Assembly: GCF_000956475.1 (NCBI RefSeq)
Contig: NZ_JYJB01000010.1
Location: forward strand, 744,001 to 808,000
Direction of reading: 5' to 3'
DNA: 64,000 nt
From: Microbacterium hydrocarbonoxydans
GTDB lineage: Bacteria; Actinomycetota; Actinomycetes; Actinomycetales; Microbacteriaceae
The notes beneath the pieces were generated by a model, which was not told the origin of the DNA, did not search any database, and saw only the letters and a list, made by a program, of their open reading frames with translations. Within the stretch, counting starts at the first letter, position 1. The number at the start of each line of letters is the position of its first letter. The position numbers were made by a program, and so were the translations under genes. This document shows positions 1 through 9,295 of the stretch, one piece after another.

Positions 1-11
1 GTGTCCGTCAT
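1..11 (-). CDS. Possible 5' end of a leftward gene (partial)
   Basis: Leftward ATG at 11 is preceded by a Shine-Dalgarno-like AAGGA five bases upstream and by TAAGGT/TAAGAC hexamers that could serve as a -10. Only three codons (Met-Thr-Asp) lie in the window, so no product can be read. By gene order in related actinobacteria a gene such as hflX is possible here, but that is inference only. Confidence 0.3.
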
Positions 12-79
12 CCGGTCCTTGTCTCTGGCTTTTGCGCGGAGTCTTAACCTTAGCCCGCGCTGTCCGGTACGCTCACGGT

Positions 80-721
80 ATGGGGTCCGACCATTACTTC
101 ACTGCGGCCCCGGCAAGCCCCGAGAACCTGCGCACGATCCGTGTGTCGCTCGCAGGCCGTGAGCTCGACGTCACCACCGCTGGCGGCGTCTTCAGCCCGG
201 ATCGGTTGGATGCCGGCACTGCAGTTCTTCTCGCCAACATGCCGCCCGTTCCTCCCGGTGGCAATCTCCTCGACCTCGGCAGCGGATGGGGTCCCATCAC
301 GCTGTCCATGGCCTTGGCGTCCCCGCACGCGACCGTGTGGGCCGTCGACGTCAATGAGCGCGCCCTCGATCTGGTTCGCCGCAATGCGGCGTCTCTCGGG
401 CTCACTAACGTCAACGCGTCACTGCCCGACGATGTTCCCGATGACGTGACCTTCCGCACGATCCGATCCAACCCGCCGATCCGGGTGGGCAAGAACGAAC
501 TCCACGGAATGCTGGAGCACTGGATCCCGCGGCTGGACGAGCGCAGCGACGCCTGGCTGGTCGTGCAGCGCAACCTCGGAGCCGACTCGCTGCAGCGCTG
601 GATCGCAGCGACCTTCCAGCCCGGATACAGCGTGTTCCGCACCACCACTGGCAAGGGGTATCGCGTGCTCAAGGTGCGCAGACACGGTACGCCTCAGACC
701 GAGCCGATCACGATCTCCTGA
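80..721 (+). CDS. RsmC-like class I SAM-dependent methyltransferase
   Basis: Predicted methyltransferase of 213 residues. It carries the SAM-binding motif I LLDLGSGWGP (about residues 64-73) and the NPP signature in SNPPIRVGK, typical of the C-terminal catalytic domain of RsmC, which methylates guanine N2 in 16S rRNA. It is about half the length of E. coli RsmC, so it corresponds to the catalytic half only; the actual substrate is inferred. Start ATG 80 is chosen because TACGCT (68-73) sits exactly six bases upstream as a -10, implying a leaderless mRNA. An in-frame start at 32 exists but would put that promoter inside the gene. Its stop is 14 bp from the convergent HAD gene. Confidence 0.8.
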   Translation: MGSDHYFTAAPASPENLRTIRVSLAGRELDVTTAGGVFSPDRLDAGTAVLLANMPPVPPGGNLLDLGSGWGPITLSMALASPHATVWAVDVNERALDLVRRNAASLGLTNVNASLPDDVPDDVTFRTIRSNPPIRVGKNELHGMLEHWIPRLDERSDAWLVVQRNLGADSLQRWIAATFQPGYSVFRTTTGKGYRVLKVRRHGTPQTEPITIS

Positions 722-735
722 CCGACGCAGGCGGT

Positions 736-1395
736 TCAGCCCGCCGCGACCACCCCGAGCAGTGCAGGCAACTCGGCCATGTCGCTGAAGACCTCGGTGT
801 TCTCACCCTCCAGCCACTTCGCCGGTGTGAGCCCGCCGGCGTATCCGTAGGAGCGCATTCCGGCTGCCCGCGCGGCGCGGACGCCGAACCGGCTGTCCTC
901 CACCACCGCGCAACGAGACGGCGCGACTCCCATGCGGGCGGCCGCGTGCAGGAACAGGTCAGGCGCGGGCTTGCCCTCGTCGACGTCATCGGCGCTGAAG
1001 ATGCGGCCGTCGAACCGCGAGAGGAGCCCGGTCAGCGCGAGGTTTCTGCGGATTTTCTCATGCGAGCCGCTCGAGGCGACGCAGGTCGCCAGGGGAATCG
1101 CGTCGAGTGCCGCCTCCACGCCGTCTACCGCCACGAGCTCCCGATCGAACGCTTCACGATAGAGGTGCTGGAAGGGCTCTTCCCAGTCATCGCCCAACCT
1201 TCGACCGATATGCGCTTCGATCTCCGCTCTGAAGTGATCGGCCGAACGGCCCACGAAGCGGTGAACAATCTCCTCGTGCGTCAGGTCCCAGTCGAAGTGC
1301 GCCAGCACATGACGATCCACTTCGACCGAGAGTCTCTCGCTGTCCACGAGGACGCCGTCGCAGTCGAAGATGACGAGCTCGATCGACCCGGGCAC
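736..1395 (-). CDS. HAD-superfamily hydrolase (phosphoglycolate-phosphatase-like)
   Basis: 219-residue haloacid-dehalogenase-type phosphatase. Motif I FDCDGVLVDSE lies at the N-terminus with nucleophile and acid/base Asp. Motif II is ASSGS, motif III Lys is in GKPAPDLF, and motif IV is VVEDSRFGV. The small helical cap between motifs I and II resembles beta-phosphoglucomutase/phosphoglycolate phosphatases; the substrate cannot be assigned. Start is GTG 1395, four bases after the dapF stop, so it is probably co-transcribed with dapF. The reading frame stays open upstream inside dapF but that part does not resemble the family. Confidence 0.85.
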   Translation of the reverse strand: MPGSIELVIFDCDGVLVDSERLSVEVDRHVLAHFDWDLTHEEIVHRFVGRSADHFRAEIEAHIGRRLGDDWEEPFQHLYREAFDRELVAVDGVEAALDAIPLATCVASSGSHEKIRRNLALTGLLSRFDGRIFSADDVDEGKPAPDLFLHAAARMGVAPSRCAVVEDSRFGVRAARAAGMRSYGYAGGLTPAKWLEGENTEVFSDMAELPALLGVVAAG

Positions 1396-1399
1396 GGCG

Positions 1400-2272
1400 T
1401 CAGGCGAGGTCGACCTCGCCGTGGAAGACGAGAGCCGCCGGACCCGACAGGGCCACATGCTCGCCGTCTTCTGCAGGGAACATGCGCACGCCGAGCGTGC
1501 CGCCGGGCACCTCGACACGCCAGTTGTTGGGCGCCTTCTCGCCCGCCCAGTAGCGAACCGCCAGTGCGGTGGCAGCGACGCCGGTGCCACAGCTGAGCGT
1601 CTCGCCGACACCGCGCTCGGAGACCCGCATCTTCACGTGGCCGATCCCGTCTCGCACGAGCGGCTCACCGGGAACCACGAACTCGATGTTCGCGCCGGCG
1701 GGCAGCTCGGGCTCGAGCTGCGGCGTTCGATACAGTTCGAGCGAGGCCAGTTCGGCATCCGAAGCGAGCGCGACGACGACATGCGGATTCCCGACATCGA
1801 TGCCGAGCCCTGGGCGAGTCACTGCCAGCCCGTCTGCCGTGACCAGAGGGTCGTCACCGGACAGTTTCCACAGACCGAGATCGACCTGATAGCCGGTCTC
1901 GCTGCGCGTGACATCGCGCACGCCGGCCCGGGTGCCGATCGGCAGCGTCGATCCCGGCTCGATCGACGCGAGGCCGGATCGGACCAGATAGTGCGCGAAC
2001 ACGCGGATGCCGTTGCCGCACATCTCGGCGATCGAGCCGTCGGCGTTGCGGTAGTCCATGAACCACTCGGCGTCCGGCTCCTCCGCCAGCGCCGCGGCAC
2101 CGTCGGCGATTGCCGAAGAGCGCACGACTCGCAGAATGCCGTCGCCGCCGATGCCGAAGTGGCGATCGCAGAGGGCCGCGACCTGCTCGGCGCTCAGATC
2201 GAGCGCCCCGTCAGGGTCGGCGATGATGACGAAGTCGTTGCCGGTGCCATGCCCTTTGGTGAATGCGACCAT
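1400..2272 (-). CDS. dapF: Diaminopimelate epimerase
   Basis: Interconverts LL- and meso-diaminopimelate in the lysine/peptidoglycan pathway in the cytoplasm. The 290-residue protein carries both catalytic cysteines, in MCGNGIRVF and [10 protein letters not shown], plus the N-terminal GTGNDFV and GGDG substrate loops. Length is normal for the family. The start codon is preceded at six bases by TAGACT on the minus strand (2279-2284), so the mRNA is probably leaderless. It starts its own unit running into the HAD gene; miaA and a RibD-like gene lie just upstream in the same direction, a conserved actinobacterial neighbourhood. Confidence 0.97.
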   Translation of the reverse strand: MVAFTKGHGTGNDFVIIADPDGALDLSAEQVAALCDRHFGIGGDGILRVVRSSAIADGAAALAEEPDAEWFMDYRNADGSIAEMCGNGIRVFAHYLVRSGLASIEPGSTLPIGTRAGVRDVTRSETGYQVDLGLWKLSGDDPLVTADGLAVTRPGLGIDVGNPHVVVALASDAELASLELYRTPQLEPELPAGANIEFVVPGEPLVRDGIGHVKMRVSERGVGETLSCGTGVAATALAVRYWAGEKAPNNWRVEVPGGTLGVRMFPAEDGEHVALSGPAALVFHGEVDLA

Positions 2273-2281
2273 GAGGCCAGT

Positions 2282-2812
2282 CTATTCAGCGCGGATCACC
2301 CGATAGCGCCCGCACAAGAACGCCCTGTTGCGGGCGACCTCGATCAGTTCGAGGTCGAGCTCTCGTGGCAGCACGGGTGCTCCCGCACCCAGGGTCACGG
2401 GTGCGTACTGCAGCCAGACTTCGTCGAGGAGACCTGCGTCCGCGAACTGGCCCGCGAGATCACCACCGCCCACGATCCACAGATCCTTGCCGCCTGCCGC
2501 GTCCGTCATCTGCGCATGCACATCGCGCACGTCGGCCTGCGTGAAGCGCACGTCACCGGTGGCAGGAGACTGGAGGTTCCGATGCGTGAATACCCAGGTC
2601 GGCTGCTGGTATCCCCATGTGCCGTTCTCCGCGCGCATGACCCACTCGTACGTGGATGACCCCATGGCGAGAGCGCCGATCGAGTCGACGAACCCTGGAT
2701 AGGCCATCGGGCCGTCAAGGTCTATGTCCTGCTTCAGCAGCCAGTCGAGTGAGTGATCCTCCGTCGCGATGAAGCCGTCGAGGCTCGTGGCCGTGTAATA
2801 GTGCGTGGTCAT
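2282..2812 (-). CDS. Dihydrofolate reductase family protein (RibD C-terminal fold)
   Basis: 176-residue protein of the RibD-C/DHFR-like fold, a group of predicted NADPH-dependent reductases. The start [13 protein letters not shown] and the later [14 protein letters not shown] nucleotide-binding segment are characteristic. It is not the housekeeping folA, which is at 17160-17636, so the substrate is unknown. Start ATG 2812 overlaps the miaA stop in an ATGA, which fixes the start and implies translational coupling to miaA. Confidence 0.85.
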   Translation of the reverse strand: MTTHYYTATSLDGFIATEDHSLDWLLKQDIDLDGPMAYPGFVDSIGALAMGSSTYEWVMRAENGTWGYQQPTWVFTHRNLQSPATGDVRFTQADVRDVHAQMTDAAGGKDLWIVGGGDLAGQFADAGLLDEVWLQYAPVTLGAGAPVLPRELDLELIEVARNRAFLCGRYRVIRAE

Positions 2813-3720
2813 GCCCTGATCATGGCACCGGCATCCGACAGCGGATCCACCCATTCCAGTCCCGGGTAGCGCTTGAACCACGACACCTGCCTGCGGGCAT
2901 AGCGTCGGGTGAGCGCCTGCGTCTCGGCGATCGCCTCGGCCCGCGTGAGCCGCCCGTCGAGCTGGCCGAGCGCCTGCGCATAGCCGATCGCGCGGCTGGC
3001 GGTCGCGCCGCGCTCGAGGCCGATCCCTCGCAGATGTGCCACCTCATCGACCAGTCCAGCCGCCCACATCCGCTCGACGCGGGCATCGAGGCGCTCCACG
3101 AGACGGCTCCGTTCGACGTGCAGGCCGATCAGGCGAGATGACGGATGCCACAGCTCGGGCGCCGCAGGCAGCGTCGCCTGGTGCGTGGTGCTGCCCTGCT
3201 CGATCACCTCGAGAGCGCGCACGATCCTGCGACCGTTGCGCGGATCGATGCGAGTGGCCGTCTCCGGATCCGCAGCCCGCAGGCGCTCAAGGAGCGCGCC
3301 CGCGCCGAGCTCGTCGAGCTCACCCTCGAGTCGCGCACGGATCGCCGGATCGCGCGGCGGGAAGCGGAAGTCGAACACCACGCTGGAGACGTAAAGTCCC
3401 GAGCCCCCTACGAGGATGGCGTCGCCCCCTCGCGCGTGGATCTCAGCGATCGCCGCCCGAGCAAGCGGCTGGTACCAGGCGACTGCCGCCTCTTCCGTGA
3501 TGTCACGGACGTCGAGCAGATGGTGCGGGATGCCGCGTCGCTCCTCCACCGGGAGCTTCGCCGTGCCGATGTCCATGGCCCGATACAGCTGCATGGCGTC
3601 GGCGTTGACGATCTCGGCAGGGTTCCCCTGCTCCCGCAGCCGCCCGGCGAGGTCAAGCGCGAAGTCGCTCTTACCCGTGCCCGTCGCCCCGACGACCGCC
3701 CAGAGCCGCGGTGAGCTCAC
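2809..3720 (-). CDS. miaA: tRNA dimethylallyltransferase
   Basis: Transfers a dimethylallyl group to N6 of A37 in tRNAs reading codons that start with U; the product is the substrate of MiaB, encoded immediately upstream. The 303-residue protein has the P-loop [10 protein letters not shown] near its N-terminus, the catalytic-region [17 protein letters not shown], and LVGGSGLY. Start GTG 3720 overlaps the miaB stop as GTGA, and the stop overlaps the next gene as ATGA, so miaB, miaA and the RibD-like gene form one tightly coupled operon. Confidence 0.95.
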   Translation of the reverse strand: MSSPRLWAVVGATGTGKSDFALDLAGRLREQGNPAEIVNADAMQLYRAMDIGTAKLPVEERRGIPHHLLDVRDITEEAAVAWYQPLARAAIAEIHARGGDAILVGGSGLYVSSVVFDFRFPPRDPAIRARLEGELDELGAGALLERLRAADPETATRIDPRNGRRIVRALEVIEQGSTTHQATLPAAPELWHPSSRLIGLHVERSRLVERLDARVERMWAAGLVDEVAHLRGIGLERGATASRAIGYAQALGQLDGRLTRAEAIAETQALTRRYARRQVSWFKRYPGLEWVDPLSDAGAMIRA

Positions 3721-5264
3721 ACGCCCACGCGCAGCGTCGGCACGCCGAGGGAGACCGCGCGAGGAGAGCCGTCTGACGCGGGAGACGGCACCGCGCACGA
3801 TTCGGCCTGCGCGCGGTCCCAGGCGTCGCCGCCGCGTGTGCGACGGATGCGCAGCGGCTGGCCGGTCGGGTCATCAGCAAGCAGGTGGAAGGGCGCCGCA
3901 TGCGTGATCGTCACCGTGACCGCGTCGCCCGGGCGAGGAAGCTCCGAACCGGGAGTCACCTCGAAGTGCACGAGACGGTTGTCCTTCGCTCGTCCGGTCA
4001 GACGATGCGTCTCGGCATCCTTCTTGCCCTCACCCACAGACACGAGCAGTTCGACCTCGCGACTGACCTGCTTCTGGTTCTCTTCAAGTGAGATCCGCTC
4101 CTGAAGGGCGATCAGGCGGTTGTAGCGCTCCTGTACGACCTCCTTCGGAACCTGGTTCTCCATCGTCGCGGCCGGGGTGCCCTCGCGAATCGAGTACTGG
4201 AATGTGAAAGCACCGGAGAACCGGGACTGCTCGACCACCCGCATGGTGTCTTCGAAGTCCTCATCGGTCTCGCCGGGGAAGCCGACGATGATGTCGGTGG
4301 TGATGGCCGCGTGCGGAATGCGCTCGCGCACCCGCTCGATGATGCCGAGGAAGCGTTCGCTGCGGTATGAGCGCCGCATGGCCTTGAGGATGCTGTCGCT
4401 GCCGGACTGCAGCGGCATGTGCAGCTGAGGCATGACGTTCGCAGTCTCGGCCATCGCGTCGATCACGTCGTCGGTGAACGCGGCCGGATGCGGGCTCGTG
4501 AAGCGGATTCGCTCGAGACCCTCGATCTCGCCTGCGGCGCGCAGCAGTTTGCCGAAGGCCTGGCGATCGCCGAACTCGACGCCGTAGGAGTTGACGTTCT
4601 GTCCCAGCAGGGTGATCTCGATCGCGCCGTCTTCGACGAGAAGCCGGATCTCGTTCAGAATGTCGCCGGGACGGCGATCCTTCTCCTTGCCGCGCAGGTG
4701 CGGCACGATGCAGAACGTGCACGTGTTGTTGCAGCCGACCGAGATCGACACCCAGCCGCTGTGCGCGGAGTCGCGTTTGGTGGGAAGCGTCGACGGGAAC
4801 ACCTCGAGCGACTCGAGGATCTCGAGCTCGGCCTCGCCGTTGTGTCGAGCACGCTCGAGGAGTCCGGGGAGCGAACCCATGTTGTGCGTTCCGAAGACGA
4901 CGTCGACCCACGGCGCCTTGTCCAGCACCGCCTGCTTGTCCATCTGGGCCAGGCATCCGCCCACGGCGATCTGCATGCCGTCTTTGCGCCGCTTGACGGA
5001 CGCGAGCTGACCCAGCGTTCCGTAGAGCTTTCCCGCCGCGTTGTCGCGCACCGCGCAGGTGTTGATGATGACGACGTCGGCCTCGTCGCCGGCGGCCGCG
5101 CGTACGTAGCCGGCGCTCTCCAGAGAGCCAGAGAGCCGCTCCGAGTCGTGGACGTTCATCTGGCACCCGAAGGTGCGCACTTCGTACGAGCGCTGCCGCC
5201 CGTCGATGTCGAATGCTGCCGACGACGAGTCGATGATCGTCGGTTCGCTGCGAGGGATAGTCAT
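3717..5264 (-). CDS. miaB: tRNA-2-methylthio-N6-dimethylallyladenosine synthase
   Basis: Radical-SAM methylthiotransferase converting i6A37 to ms2i6A37 in tRNA. The 515-residue protein shows the three N-terminal auxiliary-cluster cysteines (about C34, C70, C104) and the radical SAM triad CNNTCTFC at residues 178-185. A C-terminal TRAM-type segment and a short family-atypical tail follow. It heads the miaB-miaA-RibD-like operon. A TAGAAT -10 (5274-5279) lies nine bases before the ATG, with AAGGA between, so the leader is only a few bases long. Confidence 0.97.
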   Translation of the reverse strand: MTIPRSEPTIIDSSSAAFDIDGRQRSYEVRTFGCQMNVHDSERLSGSLESAGYVRAAAGDEADVVIINTCAVRDNAAGKLYGTLGQLASVKRRKDGMQIAVGGCLAQMDKQAVLDKAPWVDVVFGTHNMGSLPGLLERARHNGEAELEILESLEVFPSTLPTKRDSAHSGWVSISVGCNNTCTFCIVPHLRGKEKDRRPGDILNEIRLLVEDGAIEITLLGQNVNSYGVEFGDRQAFGKLLRAAGEIEGLERIRFTSPHPAAFTDDVIDAMAETANVMPQLHMPLQSGSDSILKAMRRSYRSERFLGIIERVRERIPHAAITTDIIVGFPGETDEDFEDTMRVVEQSRFSGAFTFQYSIREGTPAATMENQVPKEVVQERYNRLIALQERISLEENQKQVSREVELLVSVGEGKKDAETHRLTGRAKDNRLVHFEVTPGSELPRPGDAVTVTITHAAPFHLLADDPTGQPLRIRRTRGGDAWDRAQAESCAVPSPASDGSPRAVSLGVPTLRVGV

Positions 5265-5345
5265 GGTCCTTCGATTCTACGATCGACACGAAGCACCGTG
5301 CGCTGACGGCGCCATCCATCGATCCCACGTCGCATCCGAGAGGAA

Positions 5346-5391
5346 GACGATCGGCTCGACCCGGCACGTCCCACCGAGCGAGCCGATCGTC
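5346..5391 (-). terminator. Hairpin after recX
   Basis: Perfect 13-bp inverted repeat (5346-5358 with 5379-5391) and a 20-nt loop, starting 7 bp past the recX stop. No strong U-run follows, as is common for actinobacterial terminators. It probably ends the recA-recX transcript before miaB. Confidence 0.65.
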
Positions 5392-5397
5392 GTGGGT

Positions 5398-6243
5398 TCA
5401 TTCGAATCTCACGCCGGAGGGCCGACGACCGGACGAGTGCTCGCCCATCACCGTTCGGATCACCGAGCTGACCACGCCTCCGGAGTAGCCGCGGCGAGCG
5501 AGCTGTCCGGAGAGCCGTCGCTTGGCGGTCTCCGGATCCAGCCGCCCGAGCGAGCGCATCTTCGTCCTCGCGAACTCGAGGGCCCGTTCGACATCGTCGT
5601 CGGGAAGATCGCCGAGTGCAGCGTCGATCACCTCCCGGGGGATGCCTCTCTGCGCCAGCGCGCGAGACAGGGCGACTCGTCCCTGCCCCTTGCGCTCGAC
5701 GCCCGAGGTGATGAGGTGGCCGGCGAGGAGCGCATCGTCGAGGTAGCCCCGACGGCAGAAGTCGTCGATCACCTCGTCGATCTGCTCCGGGGCGAGCCTG
5801 AGCTCGTCACGCTCAAAGCCTCGCAGCACGAGGCGCGCCTCGGACACCGACAGCGAGCGCGTTCGCAATCTCCGGACGAGGATCTCCTCTGCCGCCTTCT
5901 TGAGCTCCTCAGGATCGGCGCTGCCGGCGGCTCCCCCATCGAACTCCTCATGCGCGGCGAGAGCGCGCAGTCGGGGCGCTGATCGACCCGCTGCGCCTCT
6001 CGCCGGGTGACGCTCGCTCGGCGTCCCGGCATAGGTCTCGCGGGAGCCAGACTGTGCGGCATCGGCGTGGCTGGAGGGTCGAGGCGACGATGACGCCCAG
6101 GTCGAGCGCCAGAGCTCCGCCTCCGGAGTGGCCTGGGAGGGAGCGGCTTCAGCGTCCCCTCCCAGACCCGTGGACTCGTCGCCCTTGCGTCTTCCGCCGA
6201 AGAGCGGAATCACAGGTGCGAGCGGCTCGTCATCCGCGTTCAC
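5398..6243 (-). CDS. recX: Regulatory protein RecX with extended N-terminus
   Basis: RecX modulates RecA filament activity. The C-terminal two thirds carries the three tandem three-helix repeats (for example RRLRTRSLSVSEARLVL, FCRRGYLDDALLAGHLI, LARRGYSGGVVSSVI). The first roughly 110 residues are a low-complexity, Ser/Ala/Pro/charged extension, making this 281-residue protein longer than the usual 150-220. Start GTG 6243 is four bases after the recA stop and begins VNADDEPLAPVI. Co-transcription with recA is expected and typical. Confidence 0.9.
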   Translation of the reverse strand: MNADDEPLAPVIPLFGGRRKGDESTGLGGDAEAAPSQATPEAELWRSTWASSSPRPSSHADAAQSGSRETYAGTPSERHPARGAAGRSAPRLRALAAHEEFDGGAAGSADPEELKKAAEEILVRRLRTRSLSVSEARLVLRGFERDELRLAPEQIDEVIDDFCRRGYLDDALLAGHLITSGVERKGQGRVALSRALAQRGIPREVIDAALGDLPDDDVERALEFARTKMRSLGRLDPETAKRRLSGQLARRGYSGGVVSSVIRTVMGEHSSGRRPSGVRFE

Positions 6244-6247
6244 GACA

Positions 6248-7291
6248 TCAGGCCGGGCGACGCTCGGCGAGCTCGTCGGCAGGAGCAGCCGCTGGCGCTC
6301 CGATGCCGAGCTTCTGCTTGATCTGCGACTCGATGGCCAGCGCGATGTCGGGGTTCTTGAGGAGGAACGATCGTGCATTCTCCTTGCCCTGTCCCAGCTG
6401 GTCACCGTCGTAGGTGTACCACGACCCCGACTTCTTGACGATGCCGTGCTCGACCCCGAAGTCGATAAGGCTGCCCTCGCGGGAGATGCCGACGCCGTAC
6501 AGGATGTCGAACTCCGCCTGCTTGAAAGGCGGCGCCATCTTGTTCTTCACGACCTTGACGCGCGTGCGGTTGCCCACTGCGTCGGTGCCGTCCTTCAGCG
6601 TCTCGATGCGGCGGATGTCCATCCGCACAGACGCATAGAACTTCAGCGCCTTTCCGCCGGCAGTGGTCTCGGGCGATCCGAAGAAGACGCCGATCTTCTC
6701 GCGCAGCTGGTTGATGAAGATCATCGTGGTGTTGGTCTGGTTCAGGCCACCCGTGAGCTTGCGGAGAGCCTGCGACATGAGCCTGGCCTGCAGACCCACG
6801 TGCGAATCGCCCATCTCTCCCTCGATCTCCGCGCGGGGCACGAGCGCTGCCACGGAGTCGATGACGATGAGGTCGATGGCGCCGGAGCGCACGAGCATGT
6901 CGGCGATCTCGAGCGCCTGCTCACCCGTGTCGGGCTGAGAGACGAGCAGAGCGTCGATGTCGACGCCGAGCTTCGCGGCGTAATCGGGATCGAGAGCGTG
7001 CTCGGCGTCGATGAACGCAGCGATTCCTCCCGCGCGCTGGGCGTTGGCGATCGCGTGCAGGGTCAGAGTCGTCTTACCCGACGACTCCGGACCGTAGATC
7101 TCGACGATTCGTCCACGCGGCAGGCCGCCGACGCCGAGAGCGACGTCGAGGGCGATGGATCCGGTGGGGATCACGGCGACAGGAGCGCGCTCATCGCTGC
7201 CCAGCCGCATGACCGAGCCCTTTCCGAACTGGCGGTCGATCTGGGCGAGGGCGGTCTCGAGGGACTTCTCGCGGTCTGCGGGTGATGGCAT
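6248..7291 (-). CDS. recA: Recombinase RecA
   Basis: DNA-dependent ATPase that forms filaments on single-stranded DNA, catalyses strand exchange and triggers LexA self-cleavage. The 347-residue protein has the Walker [10 protein letters not shown], the MAW-type region with [11 protein letters not shown], and loop L2 [17 protein letters not shown]. There is no intein. Start ATG 7291 begins [15 protein letters not shown] as in homologues. An SOS box lies 198 bp upstream and recX follows in the same transcript. Confidence 0.98.
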   Translation of the reverse strand: MPSPADREKSLETALAQIDRQFGKGSVMRLGSDERAPVAVIPTGSIALDVALGVGGLPRGRIVEIYGPESSGKTTLTLHAIANAQRAGGIAAFIDAEHALDPDYAAKLGVDIDALLVSQPDTGEQALEIADMLVRSGAIDLIVIDSVAALVPRAEIEGEMGDSHVGLQARLMSQALRKLTGGLNQTNTTMIFINQLREKIGVFFGSPETTAGGKALKFYASVRMDIRRIETLKDGTDAVGNRTRVKVVKNKMAPPFKQAEFDILYGVGISREGSLIDFGVEHGIVKKSGSWYTYDGDQLGQGKENARSFLLKNPDIALAIESQIKQKLGIGAPAAAPADELAERRPA

Positions 7292-7475
7292 GATGTGTTC
7301 CTTCTGCTCGCGTGTTGCCGCCTGTAGGCTGTCGCGGCCCTCCCCCGGATGGGGCGAGCTCTCCGACAAGGCGTATGGCTTCGAGGCCTTGTCTTCACCG
7401 TACGAGAGGCCTCGGACATTGCATCGAGACGCCCACGAATGGTGGATAACACGGCATCAGAACCACTTGTGCAGA

Positions 7476-7504
7476 AGACTACGCCTCATCGAACACATAT
7501 TCGA
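7476..7504 (-). promoter_or_regulatory. LexA (SOS) box and -10 of recA
   Basis: TCGAACACATATTCGA at 7489-7504 matches the actinobacterial LexA palindrome TCGAAC-N4-GTTCGA with one changed base. A leftward TAGTCT (7476-7481) just downstream can serve as the -10, so the box covers the -35 area. This gives SOS control of recA-recX with a leader of roughly 180 nt. The rest of 7292-7553 shows nothing else clear. Confidence 0.8.
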
Positions 7505-7553
7505 GGAGATGGGCTCCTCGGCGTGTCGAGAGACGGAACACTCGAACAGCGGT

Positions 7554-7778
7554 TCAGCGTTTGCGCGGCTCCAGGCGCCCCGCGCCATGACGGCGCTCGA
7601 GAGGAACATCCATCTCCGCGCACAGTGCGAGCCAGATCTCACGCGGCGGCACGCCCGCTGCCAGAGCCTCGGCGGCCGTGCGGTCACCCATCTGAGTCAG
7701 GACGAGGTCACTGACCAGAGACGACGCACGGCCCCCGAATTCGACGTCGACGGCGCGGAGGAACTCACTGCGACGCAT
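7554..7778 (-). CDS. DUF3046 family protein
   Basis: 74-residue actinobacterial protein of unknown function, recognised as DUF3046 by its start MRRSEFLRAVDVEFG and the segment WLALCAEMDVPLERR. It is found almost always just upstream of recA, as here, suggesting but not proving a link to DNA metabolism. No transmembrane segment or catalytic motif is visible. It is separated from recA by about 260 bp containing the recA promoter, so it probably belongs to the clgR transcript, whose stop is only 18 bp away. Confidence 0.85.
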   Translation of the reverse strand: MRRSEFLRAVDVEFGGRASSLVSDLVLTQMGDRTAAEALAAGVPPREIWLALCAEMDVPLERRHGAGRLEPRKR

Positions 7779-7796
7779 GAAGAAGAGGTCGCGTGA

Positions 7797-8105
7797 TCAG
7801 CGGAGCGTGAGCTGCGGCTCGATCGATGCGACGAGATCGTCCGGAACGACGTCGGGGAAGACCTGGATGCCTTCGAGCACCGAGATGCGATCGCCGACTT
7901 CGCGCATGATCGTCGAGATGGGGACGTCGAGAGCTTCTGCGACCGAGGCGAGAATCTCGCTCGATGCTTCTTTCTGCCCGCGCTCCACCTCGCTGAGATA
8001 GCCGAGAGCGACGGATGCCTTGCTCGCGACCTGCCGGAGCGTGCGCCCCTTCTGCTGACGGAAGTCCCTCAGCACATCGCCGATTTCCTGTCGTACGAGA
8101 ATCAT
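7797..8105 (-). CDS. clgR: ClgR-type XRE family transcriptional regulator
   Basis: 102-residue DNA-binding protein with an XRE/Cro helix-turn-helix (RTLRQVASKASVALGYLSEV, about residues 20-39) and the ClgR C-terminal extension. ClgR activates clp protease and other protein-quality genes in actinobacteria and is itself degraded by Clp. Its place between cinA and DUF3046-recA is the conserved one. Translation starts at ATG 8105 behind a strong GGAGGAGG ribosome site that is partly buried in a leader hairpin (8107-8135). Confidence 0.88.
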   Translation of the reverse strand: MILVRQEIGDVLRDFRQQKGRTLRQVASKASVALGYLSEVERGQKEASSEILASVAEALDVPISTIMREVGDRISVLEGIQVFPDVVPDDLVASIEPQLTLR

Positions 8106-8106
8106 C

Positions 8107-8158
8107 GGAACCTCCTCCCAGTTCCCGAGGTTTCCCTCGAAGAGATCGCCAGTCTAAT
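8107..8158 (-). promoter_or_regulatory. clgR promoter and leader hairpin over the ribosome-binding site
   Basis: Leftward -10 TAGACT is at 8151-8156. In the short leader, 8127-8135 can pair with 8107-8114 (eight pairs plus one bulged base, 12-nt loop). The 3' arm contains part of the GGAGGAGG Shine-Dalgarno (8111-8118), so folding would mask translation start. Seen by eye; stability not computed. Confidence 0.45.
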
Positions 8159-8240
8159 ACCTCTTGCCTGCACAGAATCTACCTTGACACCCTGTGGTTT
8201 GAATGTGAGCACACTCATGTCAACTTTCACGAGGGGTCGT

Positions 8241-8723
8241 CTATTCCCGCAGCAGCTCGAGCATCGTCGCGAAGGCCGCCTGCACGCTCTGGGCCCTGAT
8301 CTCGGCGCGATCGCCGGAGAAGTGGAAGGCCTCCGTCCGCTCGCCAGCGGGCGTCACCACGCCGATGTGCACCGTGCCCACTGGCTGGCCGTCGGGGGAG
8401 TCGGGCCCGGCGATTCCGGTCGTCGAGATGCCGGCATCCGCTCGTCGCCCGTCGACGGCGACGGCAGACCGCACTCCGTCGGCCATCTGCTTTGCCACCA
8501 GCGGATGAACCGCGCCATGCTCCTCGAGAAGACTGGCATTCACTCCCAGCAGCGTGTGCTTCACGGGCGTCGCGTATGCGACCACGCCTCCGAGAAGCAC
8601 GGCCGACGCGCCCGATACCGAGACGAACTCCGCAGCGACGGCTCCCCCGGTCAGCGATTCGGCGATTCCCAGTGTCCATCCTCGCGAGCGCAGCTCGTCG
8701 AAGACATCGGATGCTCCGCTCAT
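8241..8723 (-). CDS. CinA C-terminal-type nicotinamide-nucleotide amidohydrolase
   Basis: 160-residue protein equal to the stand-alone CinA C-terminal domain (PncC), which deamidates NMN in pyridine nucleotide recycling. The family signatures LGIAESLTGGAVAAEF near the N-terminus, the GVVAYATPVKHTLLGV block, and STTGIAGPDSPDGQPVGTVH are all present. The competence-type N-terminal domain of full-length CinA is absent, as in many actinobacteria. ATG 8723 overlaps the pgsA stop (ATGA). Confidence 0.92.
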   Translation of the reverse strand: MSGASDVFDELRSRGWTLGIAESLTGGAVAAEFVSVSGASAVLLGGVVAYATPVKHTLLGVNASLLEEHGAVHPLVAKQMADGVRSAVAVDGRRADAGISTTGIAGPDSPDGQPVGTVHIGVVTPAGERTEAFHFSGDRAEIRAQSVQAAFATMLELLRE

Positions 8724-9295
8724 GCCTTCGCTCGGGAGCCCCGCACCTGGGCGACGATGTAGTCGATGCCACTCGCGACCGTGAGAGCCAGGACGACGAT
8801 CATCAGCACAGTGGTGACGATGGTCCACGGCTGCAGCCCGATCAGGACGTGCAGCGGCAGCAGCGCCCAGCCGAGCGCGACGGCCTGGACCGCGGTCTTG
8901 AGCTTGCCCATCCAGGCTGCGGCCACGACGTGCTCGTTCACGATCATGAGCCGGTGGACGGTGATCCCCCACTCGCGCACCAGGATGACCGCGACGATCC
9001 ACCAGTTGACCTCGCCGAGAATCGCGAGCCCGATGAATCCGGCGCCCGTGAGCAGCTTGTCGGCGATCGGATCCCACAGCTTGCCGAAGTCGCTGACGAT
9101 GTCATACTTGCGCGCCAGATATCCGTCGACCCAATCGGTCGATATCGCCAGGATGAACAGGGCACCGGCCACCCAGCGGAGTACGAGGTCGGGCTCTCCA
9201 TAGGTGCCGCCGAGCAGCAGCAGCACGAAGAAGACCACTGCGAGGGGTATCCGTGCGACGGTGATCGCATTCGGAAGCTGCCGGGGAATCGCCAT
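8720..9295 (-). CDS. pgsA: CDP-diacylglycerol--glycerol-3-phosphate 3-phosphatidyltransferase
   Basis: Integral membrane enzyme of phosphatidylglycerol synthesis. The 191-residue sequence contains the CDP-alcohol phosphotransferase motif DG-x2-AR-x8-G-x3-D-x3-D, read here from VDGYLARKYDIVSDFGKL through DPIAD. Several hydrophobic helices follow. ATG 9295 overlaps the ftsK stop by one base and the stop overlaps cinA, so ftsK-pgsA-cinA are translationally coupled. A related CDP-alcohol transferase activity (for example PI-phosphate synthase) is less likely given this synteny. Confidence 0.93.
   Translation of the reverse strand: MAIPRQLPNAITVARIPLAVVFFVLLLLGGTYGEPDLVLRWVAGALFILAISTDWVDGYLARKYDIVSDFGKLWDPIADKLLTGAGFIGLAILGEVNWWIVAVILVREWGITVHRLMIVNEHVVAAAWMGKLKTAVQAVALGWALLPLHVLIGLQPWTIVTTVLMIVVLALTVASGIDYIVAQVRGSRAKA

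Noticed and set aside
8195..8225. Imperfect palindrome around the GTGAGCACACTCA stretch upstream of clgR
   Set aside because: Arms are only four to five bases with mismatches and I cannot tie it to a known regulator.
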